Assembly: GCA_017430535.1 (NCBI GenBank)
Contig: JAFRMR010000003.1
Coordinates: 310,001-374,000 of the forward strand
From: Clostridia bacterium
GTDB taxonomy: Bacteria; Bacillota; Clostridia; Oscillospirales; Acutalibacteraceae
Direction: 5' to 3'
Length of the DNA: 64,000 nucleotides
The position numbers and the translations under genes were made by a program. The stretch's first letter is position 1. Each line of letters opens with the position of its first letter. Below the pieces are notes generated by a model. That model did not search any database. It was given only the letters and a program-made list of their open reading frames with translations, and had not been told where the DNA came from. Below, one piece after another: positions 7,976 to 16,083 of the stretch.

Positions 7976-9103
7976 ATGAACAAAAAAATTCTCGCTCTCA
8001 TCATCAGCGCAGTTGTAGTTATCGGCGGCGCAGGCACAGCAGTTGCTATTTTAAGAAAGCCCGCAACCCAGCCTGAAGAAACTACAGCGGCAATCACCGA
8101 AGAAGCTTCTGTAACAGAAGAAGCCGGTATAGTTGAAGATGTTACATTACCCGAAGGCGCTTCTGTTGATGATCAGGGCAACGCAGTTGTAACCGACGCT
8201 CAGGGCCAGACCTCTGTTGTTGCTACAATTGCAAATGCGGCAAAACAGATAGCTCAGACCACCAAATCAGTTGCTGCATCAACAACCGCAGCTGCAACAA
8301 ACAGCAGATTCGGCAACCGCGGTGCTGCTGCTACCACAACCACAAAAGCAGCCGCAAACAAAAAGACAACCACCACAACAACAACCAAAAAGAGCAGTGA
8401 TGCTACCGCCGGCACAGGTATTGTTGACAGATATGTAGGTCCCGAAGCCGAGCAGTCAATACTGGGCTACAGAAAAGCTCCCGAAGGCTATTATTACTGC
8501 GATGATAAGGATAACTGGCAGAAAGGTACCGGCTACAATGAAGTTTACGATAAGTGGGCTCCTGTTGCCGCTATGTACATTGACCAGGTAAGAATCCGTT
8601 TCAGATACGAAAATAAAAACTGGATGATTCAGCTCTGGAAGGGTCAGTACGGCTACCTTCTTATCGGTGCCGAAATAGGCGTTTACACCTGCGCCCTTGA
8701 TGAATACAACGGCGGCGTGGGAGATATCAACCACTTTGACGTTGCCGATAAAGAAGATTGGCTCTACATGCAGCTTGACTGCTACTACTGCCAGGGCGGC
8801 AACGGCCAGTATAAGAAGATATTTACCAGACCTTATGATAAGTATTGGTGGGCAACCGGCTTTGTTAAGGGCCAGCTTACCAAATACACTGCCCCCAGAA
8901 CCGAACTCAAAACCAAGAACAGAATCACATTCAAGAGTGAAGATCAGGCCAACATCTTTGTTCAGGGCCTTAAGAACTGTGGCTTCCGCAGAGCAGCCGG
9001 CTCCGACCAGCTTGTTGACGATTCATACTTTGCCAGCGGCGCAGATGTATGGGTTCTCTGGTCAACTCTTTACAACGACAGCTTCGTTGGCTACGGTTCA
9101 TAA
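7976..9103 (+). CDS. Exported or membrane-anchored DUF4474 protein, copy 2
   Basis: Tandem paralogue of the preceding gene. An N-terminal hydrophobic segment (ILALIISAVVVIGGAGTAVAI) is followed by an Ala/Thr linker with long runs of threonine (about residues 100-145) and then the domain with YIDQVRIRFRYENKNWMIQLWKGQYG, EIGVYTCALDEY, HFDVADKEDWLYMQLDCYY and KYWWATGFVKGQL. The Thr-rich spacer suggests a surface-exposed domain held away from the membrane or wall. It ends in an intrinsic terminator, so the two copies form one unit. The shared IQLWKGQYG and WW..G motifs are the best clues to a ligand-binding surface, but no function is known. Confidence 0.8.
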   Translation: MNKKILALIISAVVVIGGAGTAVAILRKPATQPEETTAAITEEASVTEEAGIVEDVTLPEGASVDDQGNAVVTDAQGQTSVVATIANAAKQIAQTTKSVAASTTAAATNSRFGNRGAAATTTTKAAANKKTTTTTTTKKSSDATAGTGIVDRYVGPEAEQSILGYRKAPEGYYYCDDKDNWQKGTGYNEVYDKWAPVAAMYIDQVRIRFRYENKNWMIQLWKGQYGYLLIGAEIGVYTCALDEYNGGVGDINHFDVADKEDWLYMQLDCYYCQGGNGQYKKIFTRPYDKYWWATGFVKGQLTKYTAPRTELKTKNRITFKSEDQANIFVQGLKNCGFRRAAGSDQLVDDSYFASGADVWVLWSTLYNDSFVGYGS

Positions 9104-9127
9104 TCACATCTGTAATAAGCTTTTTAA

Positions 9128-9155
9128 AACCTGCGCTTACCGCGCAGGTTTTTCT
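9128..9155 (+). terminator. Intrinsic terminator after DUF4474 pair
   Basis: Stem AACCTGCGC (9128-9136) and GCGCAGGTT (9142-9150) with a 5-nt loop, followed by a T-rich tail. Confidence 0.85.
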
Positions 9156-9215
9156 TTATTTCTACTGTGTCAATACAGGGGCTTTTTCGTGCTGTATTTT
9201 TGGTTAATTATTGCA

Positions 9216-9244
9216 TTGACATCACCGTATATATAATGTAATAT
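9216..9244 (+). promoter_or_regulatory. Promoter of glyQS-oad operon
   Basis: Consensus TTGACA (9216-9221), 17-nt spacer, TAATAT (9239-9244). No T-box or other leader fits in the roughly 25-nt leader that follows. Confidence 0.75.
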
Positions 9245-9277
9245 ATAGCAAAAATGTTATAAGGGGTAAAATCGCTT

Positions 9278-10657
9278 ATGAATAACGAAGATAAATCAAT
9301 GGAAAAAATCGTTGCCCTGTGTAAAAACAGAGGATTCATTTTTGCAGGCAGTGATATTTACGGCGGACTTGCCAACACCTGGGATTACGGTCCTCTTGGC
9401 ACACGCCTTAAAAATAATGTAAAAGACACCTGGAGAAAAAGATTCATCCAGGAAAGGAAAAACAGCTACGAAGTTGACGCCGATATTCTTATGCACCCCA
9501 GAGTATGGGAAGCAAGCGGCCATGTTGCCAGCTTTTCCGACCCTCTGCTTGACTGCAAAGAATGCAAAATGCGCCACAGAGCTGATAACCTTATAGATGA
9601 CTTTGACCCGGACGCTCACGCCGACGGAATGACAAAGCAGGAAATGTTTGAGTATATCAAAGCTCACTCAATCCCCTGCCCTCACTGCGGAAAGCACAAC
9701 TTTACGGATATAAGAGAATTCAACCTTATGTTCCAGACCTTCCGCGGAGTAACAAATGATGCAAAAAGCATTATCTACCTCCGCCCCGAAAACGCTCAGG
9801 GTGAATATGTAAACTATATGAATGTTCAGCGCTCTATGAGAGCCAAACTTCCCTTCAGCATCGGTCAGATAGGCAAGGCATTCAGAAATGAAATTACCCC
9901 CGGCAACTTCACTTTCAGAACCATTGAATTTGAGCAGATGGAATTCCAAACCTTCTGCAAAGAAGGCACAGATAACGAGCTTTACGATTATTTCAAGGAA
10001 TACGGCCGCAAATACTTTATGGATCTGGGCATTCCCGAAGAACATCTCAGATTCCACGATCACGAAAAGCTTGCACACTATGCCAAAGCCGCCTGCGATA
10101 TAGAGTTCCTGTTCCCCTTCGGCTGGGGCGAAATAAACGGAACCCATAACAGGACTGATTTTGACCTTACAAGGCATCAGGAATACAGCGGCAAGAACCT
10201 TGAATACCTTGACCCTGAAACCAACGAAAAATTTATTCCCTATATAATTGAATCCACCTACGGCCTTGACAGAACCGTGCTGGCTCTTCTTTGCGAGGCC
10301 TATGATGAAGAAGTTATTGATGCTGAAAAGAACGATGTAAGAGTTGTTCTTCACCTGAGCCCCGCAGTAGCTCCCTTCAAAGCTGCAGTGCTTCCCCTTT
10401 CAAAGAAGCTCAGCGAAGATGCCCTCAAAGTTTATGATGCTCTTTGCGGTAAGTTTATGGTTGATTTTGATGAGACCGGCTCCATAGGCAAGCGTTACCG
10501 CAGAGAAGATGAAATAGGCACTCCCTTCTGCATCACCTACGATTTTGACTCTCAGGAAGATAACTGCGTAACGGTAAGAGAGAGAGATTCCATGGAACAG
10601 GTCAGAATTCCCATTACCGAGCTCGAAAACTACATTTCTTCAAAAATCACTTTTTAA
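9278..10657 (+). CDS. glyQS: Glycyl-tRNA synthetase, dimeric class II type
   Basis: Charges tRNA-Gly. The 459 residues follow the alpha2 bacterial/eukaryal-type enzyme: N-terminal [27 protein letters not shown], a zinc-like pair of CxxC sites (CKECKMRH and CPHCGKHN), motif 2 around [27 protein letters not shown], motif 3 [14 protein letters not shown], and a C-terminal anticodon-binding domain (VHLSP-type start, [11 protein letters not shown]). The alternative GlyQ/GlyS tetramer is not encoded here. oadA follows after 20 nt without a terminator, so the two are probably co-transcribed. Confidence 0.96.
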   Translation: MNNEDKSMEKIVALCKNRGFIFAGSDIYGGLANTWDYGPLGTRLKNNVKDTWRKRFIQERKNSYEVDADILMHPRVWEASGHVASFSDPLLDCKECKMRHRADNLIDDFDPDAHADGMTKQEMFEYIKAHSIPCPHCGKHNFTDIREFNLMFQTFRGVTNDAKSIIYLRPENAQGEYVNYMNVQRSMRAKLPFSIGQIGKAFRNEITPGNFTFRTIEFEQMEFQTFCKEGTDNELYDYFKEYGRKYFMDLGIPEEHLRFHDHEKLAHYAKAACDIEFLFPFGWGEINGTHNRTDFDLTRHQEYSGKNLEYLDPETNEKFIPYIIESTYGLDRTVLALLCEAYDEEVIDAEKNDVRVVLHLSPAVAPFKAAVLPLSKKLSEDALKVYDALCGKFMVDFDETGSIGKRYRREDEIGTPFCITYDFDSQEDNCVTVRERDSMEQVRIPITELENYISSKITF

Positions 10658-10677
10658 CTCCGAGAAGGAAATAATTT

Positions 10678-12054
10678 ATGGTTAAGATTACGGAAACCGT
10701 GCTCAGAGATGCAAACCAGTCTCTCATGGCAACAAGAATGCCCTTTGAGGCCTTTGAGCCGATTCTGAAAACAATGGATAAAGCCGGGTACCACTCCATT
10801 GAGTGCTGGGGCGGAGCAACCTTTGATTCCTGCCTCAGATACCTTAAGGAAGACCCGTGGGAGCGGCTGAGAAAAATTAAAGCCGCCTGCCCGGAAACAA
10901 AACTGCAGATGCTCCTCAGGGGTCAGAATCTGCTGGGCTACAAACACTACCCGGATGATGTTGTGCGTCTGTTTGTAAAAAAGAGTGTTGAAAACGGAAT
11001 TGATATAATCAGAATATTTGATGCTCTTAATGATTTGCGCAATATCGAGGTTGCGGTTGACGAAACGCTCAAAAACGGCGCAGAAGCTTCCGGAGCAATT
11101 TGTTATACGCTGAGCCCCATTCACAATAACGAAATGTATGTTGACCTTGCCCGTAAAATGGAAAGCATGGGCGTTCAGTCAATATGCGTCAAGGATATGG
11201 CAGGCCTGCTCAGCCCGAAAGAAGGCTACGAGCTGGTATCGGAGCTGAAAAAGAATGTTAAAGTACCGATTGTTGTTCATACCCATTGCTCCACAGGGCT
11301 TGGGTATATGACTCTGCTCAAATGCGCAGAGGCCGGTGCCGATGTAATTGACACCGCCATTTCCAGCTTTTCAGGCGGAACCTCACAGCCGGCAACCGAA
11401 ACAATGATTTACACCCTGAGACAGCTTGGTTATGATGTGCCCGTTACAGAGAAATATTGCAAAAAAATCAATGACTTCTTTAAGCGCTACCATAACAAAT
11501 GCCTTGAAGAAGGGCTTATAAACCCGGTTGTAATGGGGACCCAGACCGAAACCCTGATTTATCAGATTCCCGGCGGTATGCTGTCAAACCTTGTTTCACA
11601 GCTCACAGCCCAGAATGAACTTGATAGACTGGATGAGGTTCTTGAAGAAACGCCAAAAGTCCGTGCCGATTTCGGGTACCCTCCCCTGGTTACCCCCATG
11701 AGCCAGATGGTTGGCGTACAGGCGGTTTCCAATGTACTTTCCGGTGAAAGGTACAAAAACGCTTCAACGGAAATCCGCAGCTACCTTAAGGGTGAATACG
11801 GTAAAGCTCCCGGCAAGGTGAATGAAGAAGTCAGAAAAAAGATACTGGGAGAAGAGAAGGTTCACACATCAAGGTACGCAGATACCCTTGAGCCCGGAAT
11901 ACCCAAAGCAAAAGAAGAATACGGTGATAAAATCGCCTGTGATGAGGATTTGCTCTCATACATAATGTTCCCGGCACAGGCCGAGGAATTCTTCAGTGAA
12001 AGAGAATTAAGAAAGAAAAACACTTTTTCATATAAGATTTCAGAAATCGAATGA
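10678..12054 (+). CDS. oadA: Oxaloacetate decarboxylase alpha chain, carboxyltransferase only (biotin domain encoded separately)
   Basis: Transfers the carboxyl group of oxaloacetate (or a related acid) to biotin, yielding pyruvate. A TIM-barrel HMGL-like carboxyltransferase: ETVLRDANQSLMATR (catalytic metal Asp), CWGGATFDSCLRYL, LRGQNLLGYKHYPDDVV, CVKDMAGLLSP (the Lys that is usually carbamylated), HTHCSTGLGYM (metal HxH), then a conserved C-terminal domain. The 458 residues stop before any biotin domain; the carrier is the separate gene at 12427. RBS GAGAAGGAA is present. Pyruvate carboxylase subunit B is the main alternative, but oadG and oadB downstream favour the Na+ pump. Confidence 0.93.
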   Translation: MVKITETVLRDANQSLMATRMPFEAFEPILKTMDKAGYHSIECWGGATFDSCLRYLKEDPWERLRKIKAACPETKLQMLLRGQNLLGYKHYPDDVVRLFVKKSVENGIDIIRIFDALNDLRNIEVAVDETLKNGAEASGAICYTLSPIHNNEMYVDLARKMESMGVQSICVKDMAGLLSPKEGYELVSELKKNVKVPIVVHTHCSTGLGYMTLLKCAEAGADVIDTAISSFSGGTSQPATETMIYTLRQLGYDVPVTEKYCKKINDFFKRYHNKCLEEGLINPVVMGTQTETLIYQIPGGMLSNLVSQLTAQNELDRLDEVLEETPKVRADFGYPPLVTPMSQMVGVQAVSNVLSGERYKNASTEIRSYLKGEYGKAPGKVNEEVRKKILGEEKVHTSRYADTLEPGIPKAKEEYGDKIACDEDLLSYIMFPAQAEEFFSERELRKKNTFSYKISEIE

Positions 12055-12065
12055 GGTTAAACAAT

Positions 12066-12425
12066 ATGTTACCGCTGTTTATCATCAATCCAACCGAAAA
12101 AATGGAATTATCAACAGCGCTGCTGGTTGCCGTTATAGGCATAATTGTAGTGCTTGCCGAGCTTGCGCTCCTTTCGGTATTTATCAGGGTGCTTTCGGTA
12201 ATTATCAAAAAATTCACAAAAACAGGTAAGAACCTTGCCTACTCTTCGGTTCAGACAGATGCTGCAAACTCACCCGTCCCTGCCGGCGAAGCTCCGGGCA
12301 AAACCATTCTTACCGGTGTTGATGATCCCACAGCCGCTGTGATTATGGCTATAGTCAGCAACAAAAGCGGCATACCACTTGAAAGGCTTAATTTCAAGTC
12401 CATCAAGCTGAAGGAGGACAAATAA
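12066..12425 (+). CDS. oadG: Oxaloacetate decarboxylase gamma-type small membrane subunit (OadG)
   Basis: Small anchor that joins the alpha and beta subunits of the sodium pump. One strong membrane helix near the N-terminus (STALLVAVIGIIVVLAELALLSVFIRVLSVII) is followed by a polar segment and a C-terminal part PTAAVIMAIVSNKSGIPLERLNFKSIKL, common in Clostridial OadG. ATG 12066 is preferred because GAGG lies 9 nt upstream; an in-frame ATG at 12051, overlapping the oadA stop as ATGA, is also possible. The sequence is poorly conserved in this family, so the call rests on size, helix and position. Confidence 0.8.
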   Translation: MLPLFIINPTEKMELSTALLVAVIGIIVVLAELALLSVFIRVLSVIIKKFTKTGKNLAYSSVQTDAANSPVPAGEAPGKTILTGVDDPTAAVIMAIVSNKSGIPLERLNFKSIKLKEDK

Positions 12426-12426
12426 A

Positions 12427-12795
12427 ATGAAATATGTTGTTACTCTAAACGGCAAAAATTACGAGGTTGAGGTCAACGAAACTGAAGCAGTGCTTACAGG
12501 CGTTTCAAATGCCCCTGCAGCCACTGCCCCCGCCGCAGCCGCACCTGCAGCTGCCGCACCTGTTTCAGCCCCCTCCTATGAAGGCGCTCAGGTTCCCGCA
12601 CCTATGCCCGGCACAATTCTTTCTGTTGAAGTATCTGCCGGTCAGGCGGTAAAAACCGGCGATGTGCTGATGATACTTGAAGCCATGAAAATGGAAAACG
12701 AAATTGTTTCTCCCTGTGACGGAACGGTAAAACAGGTTCTTGTTCAGAAGGGTTCAACTGTTGATACCGGCTCCATGCTTGCCGTAATCGGCTGA
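12427..12795 (+). CDS. Biotin carboxyl carrier protein of the decarboxylase complex
   Basis: Carries the biotin that moves CO2 from OadA to OadB. A short N-terminal part (KYVVTLNGKNYEVEVNE) is followed by an Ala/Pro hinge at about residues 31-52 and a biotinyl domain with VPAPMPGTILSVEVSAGQAVKTGDVL and the biotinylation site EAMKMEN (the second Lys of the motif is modified). It is equivalent to the C-terminal domain of fused OadA, or to GcdC/MmdC. It begins 1 nt after oadG and 31 nt before the next ATG (oadB gap 13 nt). Confidence 0.95.
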   Translation: MKYVVTLNGKNYEVEVNETEAVLTGVSNAPAATAPAAAAPAAAAPVSAPSYEGAQVPAPMPGTILSVEVSAGQAVKTGDVLMILEAMKMENEIVSPCDGTVKQVLVQKGSTVDTGSMLAVIG

Positions 12796-12808
12796 GGAGG
12801 AACAGACA

Positions 12809-13981
12809 ATGATTCTGGATATTCTTAAAGGAATATGGGAATCCTCCGGATTTGCCGCTCTGGAGTGGCAGAATCTTGTGATGATTGCCGTTTCCGTTTT
12901 ATTCCTGTACCTGGCAATAGCCAAAAAGTTTGAGCCCCTGCTGCTTGTTCCCATTGCCTTCGGTATACTGCTGGCAAATATGCCCGAGACCGGGCTTATG
13001 GCAGACCCTGCGGGCATTATGGATGCATCTCAGGCCGTTGAAGGTGCTCACTGGTATAACGACGGCGTTCTCAGGCTTATTTATGCAGGCGTAAAAAGCT
13101 CGATTTTCCCCTGCCTGATATTTATGGGCATAGGAGCAATGACTGATTTCGGCCCCCTGCTGGCAAACCCCGTAAGTCTTCTTCTGGGTGCGGCGGCGCA
13201 GCTGGGAATATATGTTGCCTTTGTTATTGCAATTCTTCTGGGGTTCACCCCTGCAGAAGCGGCATCCATAGCTATTATAGGCGGTGCAGACGGCCCTACG
13301 GCTATTATGGTTGCATCAAAACTTGCAAGCCATCTGCTGGCCCCTATTGCTTTGGCGGCGTACTCTTATATGGCCCTTATTCCCCTTATTCAGCCACCGA
13401 TTATGAGGCTGCTTACAACCAAGAAAGAACGCAAGGTTGAAATGAAGCAGCTCAGGGAAGTAAGCAAAACAGAAAAGATAATATTTCCCATAGTTGTTTT
13501 TGTGGTAGTTTCTCTTTTACTGCCGGATGCGGCTCCCCTTATAGGTTTCCTTATGCTGGGCAATCTCTTCAAGGAGTGCGGTGTTACGGAAAGGCTCAGC
13601 GATACGGCTCAGAACGCTCTTATAAACATTGTAACCATTATGCTGGGCGTTACCGTAGGTGCAACAGCAAACGGCCAGGATTTCATAAGGCTTAAAACCC
13701 TTATGATAGTAGGCCTCGGGCTTGTTGCTTTCTGCTTCTCCACCGTTGGCGGTCTGCTTCTCGGCAAACTGCTTTATCTTGTGACCGGAGGAAAAATCAA
13801 TCCTCTTATCGGCTCGGCCGGTGTTTCCGCAGTACCTATGGCCGCCCGTGTTTCACAAACAGAAGGCAGAAAATACAACCCGGTAAACTTCCTGCTTATG
13901 CACGCAATGGGTCCGAATGTTGCGGGCGTTATCGGCTCGGCTGTTGCCGCCGGTTTCCTGCTGCTGATGTTCGGCGACTGA
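12809..13981 (+). CDS. oadB: Na+-translocating decarboxylase beta subunit (OadB)
   Basis: Polytopic subunit that decarboxylates carboxybiotin and exports Na+. The 390 residues contain about nine hydrophobic segments and the family motifs: LIFMGIGAMTDFGPLLANP, IIGGADGPTAIMVASKLA with the functionally important Asp, and AMGPNVAGVIGSAVAAG near the C-terminus. RBS GAGGAGG. It is the last gene of the glyQS-oad unit, closed by a terminator 17 nt later. Close relatives act on methylmalonyl-CoA or glutaconyl-CoA, but the alpha chain here is of the oxaloacetate/pyruvate type. Confidence 0.95.
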   Translation: MILDILKGIWESSGFAALEWQNLVMIAVSVLFLYLAIAKKFEPLLLVPIAFGILLANMPETGLMADPAGIMDASQAVEGAHWYNDGVLRLIYAGVKSSIFPCLIFMGIGAMTDFGPLLANPVSLLLGAAAQLGIYVAFVIAILLGFTPAEAASIAIIGGADGPTAIMVASKLASHLLAPIALAAYSYMALIPLIQPPIMRLLTTKKERKVEMKQLREVSKTEKIIFPIVVFVVVSLLLPDAAPLIGFLMLGNLFKECGVTERLSDTAQNALINIVTIMLGVTVGATANGQDFIRLKTLMIVGLGLVAFCFSTVGGLLLGKLLYLVTGGKINPLIGSAGVSAVPMAARVSQTEGRKYNPVNFLLMHAMGPNVAGVIGSAVAAGFLLLMFGD

Positions 13982-13997
13982 ATCAAATATAACTGTA

Positions 13998-14027
13998 AAA
14001 ATCCCCATAGTTTATGGGGATTTTTTT
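13998..14027 (+). terminator. Intrinsic terminator after oadB
   Basis: Perfect 12-bp stem AAAATCCCCATA / TATGGGGATTTT with a GTT loop and a run of Ts. Confidence 0.9.
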
Positions 14028-14028
14028 A

Positions 14029-14057
14029 TTGAGATTTATTTTATACTGTGATATAAT
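14029..14057 (+). promoter_or_regulatory. Promoter of yibE/F-iolJ-iolC
   Basis: TTGAGA (14029-14034), 17-nt spacer, consensus TATAAT (14052-14057), immediately downstream of the oadB terminator. Confidence 0.7.
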
Positions 14058-14081
14058 TTTCTTATTAAGGAGAATCCGGCA

Positions 14082-15263
14082 ATGAAAAAACAAACCGTTC
14101 AGCAGATTATTACTCTGATACTGTCTCTTGCTCTGGTTTACGCTGCTTACAGCTATATCACAGTTGACGGCTCGGTATTCAAAGGCGAAATGCAGGGTGA
14201 ACCCATCAGGGCAAAGGTAATAAGAGTTACGGATACAAAAAACAGCAACATAACCGGCGAAAGCGGAATGGATAGCATATACTTTTCCGCTGTGGCATTA
14301 AACGGAAACATAAGAGGCAAAACCGTAAACGCCATTCAGGAAATAGACAGATCCTATGCTTTCAGCCCGAGAGCCGTGAGAGAGAACGACAAAGTACTTA
14401 TAGAAGCGTACACAGACGGCGGCGAAACATCCTATTATTTCGGGGACTTTATAAGAATCAGCCCTCTGATTTTTCTCGGTGCAATATTCTGCATTCTTGT
14501 AATTGTGTTTTCAAAAGCTCAGGGAGTAAAAACAGTGGTATCCCTGGCAGTAACCTGCATGGCAGTTTTCCTTGTGCTTGTGCCTGCAGTTCTCAACAAT
14601 AAAAACATTTATCTCTGGTGCATACTGTGCTGCCTTTTCATCACATTTTCAACCCTTGCCATGATAAGCGGATATAATAAGAAATCCCTGTGCGCATTTA
14701 TCGGCTGCATGAGCGGTGTTGCCTGCGCAGGTCTGATTACGGTAATATGGGATAAATTCCTGAATATGACAGGCCTTCTTGAAGAAGAATCTATTTATCT
14801 TTATCAGCTTTATCCGGATAAGCCCATAGATATGAAAGCGGTTATCTTTGCAATGATTACCGTTGGCGCTCTGGGCGCAGTGATGGATGTGGCAATGTCT
14901 GTTTCCTCGGCTCTTTACGAGCTGAAGCAGAAATCACCGGGAATAAAACCCGGGGAACTTATGAAATCCGGCTTCGCCATAGGTCGTGATATGATGGGCA
15001 CAATGGCAAATACCCTTGTGCTTGCTTACATAGGCAGTAACCTTACATGCGTTGTGCTTATGGTTTCATATAATGCAAACCTGCAGCAGGTTATAAACAA
15101 AGAAAAAATAATAGCAGAAATACTCCAGGCCCTTGCGGGCAGTATGGGTATGCTGCTTACCCTGCCCCTTACAAGCTTTATATGCGCTCTGATTTATTAC
15201 AGGAAGGTGGTTGGAAATGCCTCTTACAAAAATGAGCCCCCTGCTGGCCAAAGCCAGGAATGA
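14082..15263 (+). CDS. YibE/F family membrane protein
   Basis: Polytopic protein of unknown transport role. An N-terminal membrane helix (IITLILSLALVYAAY) is followed by an external beta-rich domain (about 30-125) and then about seven helices. Family features are the LGAIFCILVIVFSKAQGVKTVVSL start of the core, and GALGAVMDVAMSVSSALYEL with GRDMMGTMANTLVLAYIG. The 3' end overlaps the start of the aldolase gene by 47 nt, and the aldolase ribosome site lies inside this gene. RBS AAGGAG. The YibE/F call is by motif pattern; the biological link to the sugar genes downstream is unknown. Confidence 0.85.
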   Translation: MKKQTVQQIITLILSLALVYAAYSYITVDGSVFKGEMQGEPIRAKVIRVTDTKNSNITGESGMDSIYFSAVALNGNIRGKTVNAIQEIDRSYAFSPRAVRENDKVLIEAYTDGGETSYYFGDFIRISPLIFLGAIFCILVIVFSKAQGVKTVVSLAVTCMAVFLVLVPAVLNNKNIYLWCILCCLFITFSTLAMISGYNKKSLCAFIGCMSGVACAGLITVIWDKFLNMTGLLEEESIYLYQLYPDKPIDMKAVIFAMITVGALGAVMDVAMSVSSALYELKQKSPGIKPGELMKSGFAIGRDMMGTMANTLVLAYIGSNLTCVVLMVSYNANLQQVINKEKIIAEILQALAGSMGMLLTLPLTSFICALIYYRKVVGNASYKNEPPAGQSQE

Positions 15264-16068
15264 AAAATATGCCGTAGGCTCCTTCAGCGTTGCCAATATG
15301 GAAATGGTACTGGGTGTTCTTAAAGCAGTTGAAGAAACAAAAAGCCCGGCAATAATACAGATAGCCGAGGTAAGGCTGAAGCAATCCCCTCTTGAGCTGA
15401 TAGGTCCCCTTATGGTTGCGGCGGCCAAAAACTGCTCAATGCCCGTTGCAGTTCATTTTGACCACGGAAAAACAAAAGAAAAAATACAGCAGGCTCTTGA
15501 TATAGGATTTACCAGCGTAATGTTTGATGGCTCACATCTCCCATTTGAAGAAAATGCCGCCGTAACATCCGGAATCAAAAAAACAGCCTCTCTGTATAAT
15601 GCGGACTGTGAAGGAGAAATAGGCTGTGTGGGAGGCAGCGAGGACGGCAGCGAAGATATTGCCGTAAACTGCACATCCCCTGAGCAAGCCAAGGAATTTT
15701 ACGAAAAAACCTGCGTTGATGCCCTTGCGGTAGCAATAGGTAACGCCCACGGCAACTACAAGCAAGCGCCGAAGCTCCGGTTTGATATACTTGAAAAGAC
15801 CGCTCCCCTTGTGAAAGTACCACTTGTTCTTCACGGAGGCACTGGAATACTTCCCGATGATTTCAGAAAATGTATTTCTCTCGGAATAAACAAAATAAAC
15901 ATTGCCACTGCCACCTTTGATTCGGTGCAGGCAAATGTGCGCAAATGCTATACCGAAGGCGCAATAAACGGCTATTATGATTTACAGGCGGCAGAGGTTG
16001 AAGGCGCCTATCTCAACGCAATGAAACATATAGAAATTTTCGGCTGTGCCGGTAAAGGAATACAATAA
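15217..16068 (+). CDS. iolJ: Class II ketose-bisphosphate aldolase, probable IolJ-type (5-dehydro-2-deoxyphosphogluconate aldolase)
   Basis: Zinc aldolase of the FbaA/KbaY/IolJ group. Metal and active-site motifs: HFDHGKTKEKIQQAL, the zinc Glu in CEGEIGCVGG, NAHGNYK and LVLHGGTGI, plus INIATATFD for phosphate binding. The start is placed at ATG 15217 because AGGAAGGTGG ends 6 nt before it; a TTG at 15211 is less likely. Tight linkage to the IolC kinase (15-nt gap) suggests the last steps of myo-inositol breakdown, giving dihydroxyacetone phosphate and malonate semialdehyde. Fructose- or tagatose-bisphosphate aldolase remains possible from sequence alone. Confidence 0.8.
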   Translation: MPLTKMSPLLAKARNEKYAVGSFSVANMEMVLGVLKAVEETKSPAIIQIAEVRLKQSPLELIGPLMVAAAKNCSMPVAVHFDHGKTKEKIQQALDIGFTSVMFDGSHLPFEENAAVTSGIKKTASLYNADCEGEIGCVGGSEDGSEDIAVNCTSPEQAKEFYEKTCVDALAVAIGNAHGNYKQAPKLRFDILEKTAPLVKVPLVLHGGTGILPDDFRKCISLGINKINIATATFDSVQANVRKCYTEGAINGYYDLQAAEVEGAYLNAMKHIEIFGCAGKGIQ

Positions 16069-16083
16069 AGGAAAGGTGAAAAC

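Noticed and set aside
8340-8400. ACC/ACA-rich stretch that looks like a tandem repeat
   Set aside because: It encodes the Thr-rich stalk of the second DUF4474 protein; low-complexity coding, not a repeat element.
9668-10354. 228-codon open frame opposite glyQS
   Set aside because: Antisense shadow with no recognisable domain and no ribosome site.
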